Of a DNA stretch of 27,688 bases, positions 23,268 through 27,688 are shown one piece after another. The first letter of the stretch is position 1; each line of letters starts with the position of its first letter. The notes below the pieces were generated by a model that was not told the origin of the DNA, searched no databases, and saw only the letters and a list, made by a program, of their open reading frames with translations. Source of the stretch: an uncultured Bacilli bacterium (GTDB lineage Bacteria; Bacillota_I; Bacilli_A; RF39; UBA660); the NCBI GenBank assembly GCA_948497845.1, contig CAOOMX010000010.1, positions 1 to 27,688 of the forward strand. Direction: 5' to 3'. The position numbers were made by a program, and so were the translations under genes.

Positions 23268-24136
23268 ATGCCTTTGCAGAAGTATTAGAAAATGTTAATT
23301 TAAAAGCATACAATTCATATGGCTTAGGAAATAAGACAAAATATCTTTTAAAGCCCTATAGTATAGATGATTTAATTAAGCTAATAGATTTATTAGATAA
23401 AGAATCTATTCCTTGGTATATATTAGGAAAAGGAACAAATGTAATTCTTCCTGATGAAGATTATAATGGAGCAATTTTAATCCTTGACCATTTAAATCAA
23501 ATAGAAATAGAAGAGGATAGAGTAATTGTTGAAGCTGGTTGTATTTTAAGTAAAGTCATTAATGATTTACTATCGAAAGATTATACAAATTTAACCCCTT
23601 TATATGGCATTCCTGGGACAATCGGAGGAGCCATAGTAGGAAATGTGGGGGCTAATGGTCAAGAAATATTTGATAATGTTATTGATGTAACATACTTAGA
23701 TTTAGAAAAAAAGATGGTAACAAAGAAAAAAGAAGAGATAGAATATAGCTATCGAAGAACAGAGTTTAAGGAAAAGAAATGCATTGTTTTAAAAGCTACA
23801 TTAGCCATAAGAAAAGGAAATGTGAAAGATGCCAAAGAACAAATGCAATATTTTAGGGAAAAAAGAAGGACAACACAACCTTTAAGTGAAAAAAATGCAG
23901 GATCTGTTTTTGCTAATCCTAAAAATGATAGTGCAGGAAGACTTATTGATACTGCAGGACTAAAAGGACATATTAAAGGAGGAGCTAAAGTTAGTGAAAA
24001 ACATGCTAATTTTATTATAAATTTTGCAAGTGCCAAAACAAGTGATATAATAGAATTAATTCAATATGTGAAAGAAGAAGTAAAAAAAGTTCATAAGGTT
24101 GAATTAAAATTGGAGCAAGTAATTGTAAAATGGTGA
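23264..24136 (+). CDS. murB: UDP-N-acetylenolpyruvoylglucosamine reductase (MurB)
   Basis: A 290-aa cytoplasmic FAD enzyme making UDP-MurNAc with NADPH. FAD-binding segments are LGKGTNVILPD (54-64) and PLYGIPGTIGGAIVGNVGANG (about 112-132). YSYRRTEFK and the catalytic Ser loop NAGSVFANP (Ser in GSVF), followed by AGRLIDTAGLKG, complete the MurB pattern. The tyrosine loop typical of E. coli-type MurB is missing, so it is the type II form found in Gram-positives. ATG 23264 overlaps the murG stop (ATGA). The order murG-murB-divIB is that of the Bacillus division and cell-wall cluster. Confidence 0.95.
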   Translation: MNAFAEVLENVNLKAYNSYGLGNKTKYLLKPYSIDDLIKLIDLLDKESIPWYILGKGTNVILPDEDYNGAILILDHLNQIEIEEDRVIVEAGCILSKVINDLLSKDYTNLTPLYGIPGTIGGAIVGNVGANGQEIFDNVIDVTYLDLEKKMVTKKKEEIEYSYRRTEFKEKKCIVLKATLAIRKGNVKDAKEQMQYFREKRRTTQPLSEKNAGSVFANPKNDSAGRLIDTAGLKGHIKGGAKVSEKHANFIINFASAKTSDIIELIQYVKEEVKKVHKVELKLEQVIVKW

Positions 24137-24141
24137 TTTAA

Positions 24142-24879
24142 ATGACAAAAAAAGTTGTAAAAAGAAAACTAAACGTCAAAGCATTACTAGTAATGTTACT
24201 AACAATCTATTTAATAGGAATGATCATCTATTATCTTTTTACAATGCCTATCAAAAGAATTATTATAAACGGTAATAACTTACTAACTGATAATGATATT
24301 ATTACGACAGCTTCCCTAACGGATTATCCACCGATATTTAGGACAAGTTCTAATGAAATTAAGAAGAAAATAGAACAATTAGATATTGTCAAAGAAGCAA
24401 CCGTTAGCAAAAGTATTAAGGGTACATTAACCATTACCATTGAAGAAGAAATTGTTTTATTTTACAACAAGCCGACTGAAAAGTACTATTTATCAAATAT
24501 GCAACAAGTAGAAATTACATCATTAACAGGAGTACCTACGCTTATTAATTATACGCCAAGTAATATATTAGAAAATCTAATAAAAAAGATGAAATTAACA
24601 AATAAAGATATTTTATCTAGTGTAAGCGAAATAAAGTATAGTCCAGATATAAAAAATGAGGTAATGATAGATGAAAATCGCTTTATTTTAAGTATGAATG
24701 ATGGCAATACAGTACATATAAATATCGCTAATTTTGATAAGTTAGAACAATACAAAAAACTATTTGCGGTCATAGGAGAAGAAAAAAAAGGAACATTTTA
24801 TTTAGATGGAATAGGAACAAATATTTTATTTAAAGAATATGGAGCAGAGGGAGAAGATAAGGTTGAACTACCAGAATAA
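24142..24879 (+). CDS. ftsQ: Cell-division protein FtsQ / DivIB
   Basis: A 245-aa single-pass membrane protein: a short basic cytosolic end (TKKVVKRK), one membrane helix (about 14-33), a POTRA domain (about 36-105: MPIKRIIINGNNLLTDNDI…VKEATVSKSIKGTLTITI) and a beta domain that ends with LDGIGTNILFKE. FtsQ/DivIB links early and late divisome proteins. The Gram-positive name is DivIB. It follows murB by five bases (GGTGATTTAA before ATG 24142), and the queH start overlaps its end. Confidence 0.87.
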   Translation: MTKKVVKRKLNVKALLVMLLTIYLIGMIIYYLFTMPIKRIIINGNNLLTDNDIITTASLTDYPPIFRTSSNEIKKKIEQLDIVKEATVSKSIKGTLTITIEEEIVLFYNKPTEKYYLSNMQQVEITSLTGVPTLINYTPSNILENLIKKMKLTNKDILSSVSEIKYSPDIKNEVMIDENRFILSMNDGNTVHINIANFDKLEQYKKLFAVIGEEKKGTFYLDGIGTNILFKEYGAEGEDKVELPE

Positions 24880-25456
24880 GTTATTTGAAATAATAGATAG
24901 ATTAGAAGAAAAGCCAACCCTTTTATTACATAGTTGTTGTGGTCCTTGTTCAACAACATGTCTAGCTTTATTAAAAAAGCATTTTCTAGTAACAGTGCTT
25001 TATTATAATCCCAACATTGAACCTGAGGCTGAATATGAGAAAAGAAAAAAGGAACAAATCAGATTTTTAAAAGAATCAGATAAAGAAGGAGAAATAAAAT
25101 TTTTAGATTGTGATTATGATAATGAGACTTTTAGAAGTAAGACAAAAGGTTTAGAAAAAGAAGTAGAAGGGGGAGCAAGATGTGGCGTATGTTTTCGCTT
25201 ACGTCTTCAATATACAGCAGAAAAAGCTAAAGAATTAGGCTTTACATATTTTGGGACAACCTTAACTGTTTCACCACACAAAAATAGTAAAGTGATTAAT
25301 GAAATAGGGGCTGTACTAGAAAGTATTTATGGGATAAAATATTTATATAGTGATTTTAAAAAGCAAGATGGCTATAAAAAAAGTATAGAACTAAGTAAAG
25401 CCTATCAGTTATATCGTCAAGATTACTGTGGCTGTTTATATGGGAGAGATGTTTAA
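24863..25456 (+). CDS. queH: Epoxyqueuosine reductase QueH
   Basis: A protein of about 197 aa of the DUF208/QueH family, which reduces epoxyqueuosine to queuosine in tRNA and is unrelated to QueG. LLHSCCGPCST (Cys25, Cys26, Cys29 in the shorter form), YNPNIEPEAEYEKRK, the RCGVCFRLRL pair (CxxC) and the closing YCGCLYG hold the Cys residues of its Fe-S site. Two starts are possible: TTG 24863 (MNYQNKL, behind AGGGAGAAG, usual family N-terminus) or ATG 24839 (no Shine-Dalgarno site); I prefer TTG. It overlaps ftsQ by 17 bases from TTG. A membrane protein follows with a one-base overlap. Confidence 0.9.
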   Translation: MNYQNKLFEIIDRLEEKPTLLLHSCCGPCSTTCLALLKKHFLVTVLYYNPNIEPEAEYEKRKKEQIRFLKESDKEGEIKFLDCDYDNETFRSKTKGLEKEVEGGARCGVCFRLRLQYTAEKAKELGFTYFGTTLTVSPHKNSKVINEIGAVLESIYGIKYLYSDFKKQDGYKKSIELSKAYQLYRQDYCGCLYGRDV

Positions 25457-25947
25457 TGCACGAAATTGTAGTAAAAATAAGCTTTATCATATGGATGATA
25501 TATTATTGGATTTTAGTAAATAGAGAGATTGCAAGAAAAAATAAGAATAAAGAAAAATATACATGGAGCTTATTAAAAAAAGACTTATTTTATTTATTTC
25601 GCTTAGATAATTTATTTTTCTTAATAATGTTTCATTTATATAAAGGATTTGATAATGAATCCGTTACTATTTATTTATATTTTGTATTTGTAGTAGCCTC
25701 ATTAGTATATATATTCTATGACATAAATGAAAAATATAAGATTTTAAAGAATAAAATAATGCAAGAAAAAATATATTATTTTATTTCATTGATAGTGTTT
25801 ATTATACCAATTATTTATTATTTTAAGACGAATGATATTCCTACAACTTGCTTTTACACATTATTAATTAATTTTTTAGTACCTATTATTATCTTTATGA
25901 CGAGAATTATTTGGCATACTATAAAAAGAAGGAAGCAAAGAAGTTAA
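25456..25947 (+). CDS. Unknown polytopic membrane protein
   Basis: A 163-aa protein with about four hydrophobic segments (roughly 6-20, 70-88, 105-121, 130-149) and a basic C-terminus (IKRRKQRS). There is a basic, charged loop at about 22-45. I do not recognise a family. ATG 25456 overlaps the queH stop by one base, so it is coupled to queH as the last gene of the cell-wall/division operon; a strong terminator follows. A transport role is possible but not shown. Confidence 0.7.
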   Translation: MHEIVVKISFIIWMIYYWILVNREIARKNKNKEKYTWSLLKKDLFYLFRLDNLFFLIMFHLYKGFDNESVTIYLYFVFVVASLVYIFYDINEKYKILKNKIMQEKIYYFISLIVFIIPIIYYFKTNDIPTTCFYTLLINFLVPIIIFMTRIIWHTIKRRKQRS

Positions 25948-25983
25948 AATTACAACAATAAGATCAGTTGTAATTTTTTCTCT
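25946..25983 (+). terminator. intrinsic terminator, overlapping the next promoter
   Basis: AAAATTACAAC / GTTGTAATTTT has a ten-base loop, followed by T residues. Its 3' arm contains the -35 (TTGTAA) of the next promoter. Confidence 0.8.
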
Positions 25984-25996
25984 TTTGCAGTATAAT
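25968..25996 (+). promoter_or_regulatory. promoter of the NfeD-like/stomatin pair
   Basis: TTGTAA at 25968-25973 lies in the terminator's 3' arm; after a 17-base spacer comes a perfect TATAAT at 25991-25996. This rules out the earlier start at 25985 for the next gene and supports ATG 26018. Confidence 0.7.
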
Positions 25997-26017
25997 TTCA
26001 ATAGAGGAAGTGATAAA

Positions 26018-26443
26018 ATGAACTGGATTTTTTGGCTAATACTTATAGTAGTGCTAACTGTAGTTGAAATAGCAACAGTGAATCTTTTAACGATTTGGTT
26101 TATTATTAGTGGTATAGTGACATTAGTAATTTCTGTATTTACTGATAATATTGTGATTCAATCGACTTTTTTCGTTTTACTAGGAGTTCTTTTGCTATTT
26201 ACAACAAGACCTATCTTTAAAAGACTATTAAATACCAAAGAAGAAAAAACCAACTTAGATAGAGTAATCGGAGCTACCGGGGTAGTTACAGAAGAAATTA
26301 AAAAGAACCACATCGGAGAAGTACGAGTAATGGGAAAAAGATGGAGTGCTATTAGTGACCACAAAATAAATGTTGGTGAAGAAGTTATTGTTGAAAAAAT
26401 TGAAGGCGTTAAGTTAATTGTAAGAAAGGAAAGTGATAAATAA
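26018..26443 (+). CDS. NfeD-like membrane protein
   Basis: A 141-aa protein with hydrophobic N-terminal segments (about 3-19, 22-40 and 46-61) and a C-terminal OB-fold of the NfeD type (about 80-138: DRVIGATGVVTEEI, GEVRVMGKRWSAIS, GEEVIVEKIEGVKLIV). NfeD short forms pair with stomatin-like SPFH proteins in membrane microdomains, and the next gene is such a protein, starting with a one-base overlap. ATG 26018 follows AGAGGAAG and the promoter at 25968-25996. No N-terminal ClpP-like protease domain is present, so this is the short form. Confidence 0.85.
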   Translation: MNWIFWLILIVVLTVVEIATVNLLTIWFIISGIVTLVISVFTDNIVIQSTFFVLLGVLLLFTTRPIFKRLLNTKEEKTNLDRVIGATGVVTEEIKKNHIGEVRVMGKRWSAISDHKINVGEEVIVEKIEGVKLIVRKESDK

Positions 26444-27339
26444 TGCCATTTTTAATAGCTATATTAGTAATCGTTTTGATTATTGTTATACCAAGCATCA
26501 AAGTTGTTCCGCAAGCAAAAACATATGTTATAGAAAGACTAGGATCTTATTATACAACATGGAAAAACGGATTACATTTTAAAATCCCATTTGTAGATAC
26601 AATATCAAATAGAGTAACGTTAAAAGAGATTGTAAAAGATTTCGCACCTCAACCAGTAATTACTAAAGATAATGTAACAATGCAAATAGATACAGTCGTA
26701 TATTTTCAAATAACAGATGCGAAACTTTATACATATGGAGTAGAGTATCCAATTAGTGCGATAGAAAATTTAACAGCTACGACTTTACGTAATATTATTG
26801 GGGAATTAGAACTAGATCAAACCCTAACAAGTAGAGACATTATTAATACCAAGATGCGTGCCATATTAGATGAAGCAACAGATCCATGGGGAATTAAAGT
26901 AAACAGAGTAGAAGTAAAAAACATTATTCCTCCAAGGGATATTCAAGAAGCTATGGAAAAACAAATGAGAGCTGAAAGAGAACGAAGAGAAAAGATTTTG
27001 CAAGCTGAAGGAGAAAAGAAAAGTAGTGTATTAATCGCTGAAGGAGAAAAAGAAAGTGCCATATTAAGAGCTGAAGCCCAAAAGGAAAGTCAAATTAAGA
27101 TTGCAGAAGGGCAAGCAGAAGCCTTACTTAAAATTAAACAAGCAGAAGCTGATGGAATTAAACTTTTAAAAGAAGCTAAGGCTGATGAATCTGTTCTACG
27201 TTTAAAAAGCTATGAAACATTATCAAAAATGGCTGATGGACAATCAACCAAAATCATTGTTCCTGCTGAGCTTCAAAACATAGCCACTTTTGGTACAACA
27301 TTAAAAGAAATGATGAAAGACGATAAAAAGAACAAATAA
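26443..27339 (+). CDS. Stomatin-like SPFH/band-7 protein (QmcA-type)
   Basis: A 298-aa protein: one N-terminal membrane segment (about 3-18), an SPFH/band-7 domain (about 20-180: VVPQAKTYVIERLG, GLHFKIPFVD, VVYFQITDA, NIIGELELD, and WGIKVNRVEVKNIIPP, typical of stomatin) and a long charged helical coil (about 165-250, repeats such as AEGEKESAIL and AEAQKESQIK). It assembles into oligomeric membrane microdomains, with the NfeD-like protein as its partner. ATG 26443 overlaps the upstream stop by one base. The gene closes at a bidirectional terminator. Confidence 0.93.
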   Translation: MPFLIAILVIVLIIVIPSIKVVPQAKTYVIERLGSYYTTWKNGLHFKIPFVDTISNRVTLKEIVKDFAPQPVITKDNVTMQIDTVVYFQITDAKLYTYGVEYPISAIENLTATTLRNIIGELELDQTLTSRDIINTKMRAILDEATDPWGIKVNRVEVKNIIPPRDIQEAMEKQMRAERERREKILQAEGEKKSSVLIAEGEKESAILRAEAQKESQIKIAEGQAEALLKIKQAEADGIKLLKEAKADESVLRLKSYETLSKMADGQSTKIIVPAELQNIATFGTTLKEMMKDDKKNK

Positions 27340-27370
27340 AAAGTAGAGAAAAAATTCTCTGCTTTTAATT
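27339..27370. terminator. bidirectional terminator
   Basis: AAAAGTAGAGAA / TTCTCTGCTTTT (one G-T pair) with a four-A loop, and A and T tracts outside. It lies between the stomatin gene and the convergent partial gene. Confidence 0.75.
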
Positions 27371-27688
27371 TACTCTGCTAACGCCCGAAAAAGTCTATTT
27401 ATACTATCACAATGTTTACTGGAGCTGCTAGCTACAAGTAGATCAATATGATAAGAGTCATTAGGAATTCTAGCATCTATAGCATTTTCCATATCCCTTA
27501 CATTTCTGATTAGTTTTTCGAAAACATCAATTGGAATTGCATTACTATAACTAGCTAAATCATGGAGTCTTTGTTCAAAGGCTTCGATAGAAATATCATC
27601 GTTCCCAATACAAGGTTTTTCTATAAGTTGATAAATTCGGTTAAATAAATGGATAATACTTATTTTTGCATCCGTTATTAAATCTAAG
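27370..27688 (-). CDS. Partial unknown protein (C-terminal part)
   Basis: An open minus-strand frame runs from the window edge to TAA at 27372-27370, giving about 105 residues of a C-terminus that includes DAKISIIHLFNRIYQ, AFEQRLHDLA and a final RLFRALAE. It looks helical and soluble, with no membrane segment. No family was recognised. The open frame over the full 319 bases, its position after a bidirectional terminator, and codon use like its neighbours support a real gene. The N-terminus is outside the window. Confidence 0.6.
   Translation of the reverse strand, partial: LDLITDAKISIIHLFNRIYQLIEKPCIGNDDISIEAFEQRLHDLASYSNAIPIDVFEKLIRNVRDMENAIDARIPNDSYHIDLLVASSSSKHCDSINRLFRALAE

Noticed and set aside
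1..27688. CRISPR arrays, tRNA/rRNA genes, mycoplasma genetic code
   Set aside because: No regularly spaced repeats and no recognisable tRNA or rRNA sequence were seen; TGA ends several genes such as spoIIP and is not read as Trp.

Overview
The window is AT-rich, densely packed DNA from a low-GC Gram-positive bacterium of the Bacilli / Erysipelotrichia / walled-Tenericutes kind, most likely an uncultured gut lineage. The evidence is the gene content (peptidoglycan genes murG-murB-ftsQ, sporulation gene spoIIP, tRNA ligase tmcAL, DivIB-type FtsQ), strong Shine-Dalgarno sites, frequent GTG/TTG starts, sigma-A-like promoters with TG-extended -10 boxes, and SipW-type and BspA/DUF285-type surface proteins. 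TGA is used as a stop (spoIIP and others) and TGG as Trp, so this is code 11, not the mycoplasma code.

Layout. 1-3854: an unknown 427-aa protein, a convergent Ppx/GppA-like protein, a PfkB sugar kinase and a broken Smr gene. 3900-5420: an accessory surface-protein patch with one intact SipW-type protein and a decayed paralogue carrying a DUF285 (BspA) segment. 5532-9713: a tandem double nucleotidyltransferase, tmcAL on the minus strand, and a membrane-anchored phosphodiester glycosidase. 9774-11861: pyruvate kinase with a coupled uracil-DNA-glycosylase-fold protein. 11930-13442: a second patch of broken genes (a SipW-type/surface chimera and a frameshifted DUF3419-like methyltransferase-fold gene). 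13462-15012 (minus): a transglutaminase-like protein, rpsT and a small HTH protein. 15149-22082: spoIIP, a small membrane protein in the yqxA position, a surface protein, lepA, a protein with two SpoIIID-like HTHs, hemW and a small membrane-tethered cadherin-like protein. 22186-25947: murG (split by a frameshift), murB, ftsQ/divIB, queH and a membrane protein. 26018-27339: an NfeD-like/stomatin pair. 27370-27688: a partial minus-strand gene.

Two stretches match Bacillus synteny. rpsT-(gpr)-spoIIP-yqxA-lepA-hemW is recognisable, but gpr is absent, rpsT is inverted, and two lineage genes are inserted (a surface protein before lepA and a SpoIIID-like regulator between lepA and hemW). murG-murB-divIB has the Bacillus order. 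Spore-linked genes therefore survive here next to housekeeping genes.

The most notable points are the number of single-base-deletion frameshifts, including one in the normally essential murG (either assembly indels or real decay); the SipW-type cassettes with nearly the same leader at two loci; the DUF285 segment with a palindromic coding core lying inside a SipW-type gene; the double nucleotidyltransferase; and the two-HTH SpoIIID-like protein. No tRNA or rRNA gene, CRISPR array or complete insertion sequence was seen, and no gene-free stretch reaches 300 bases.
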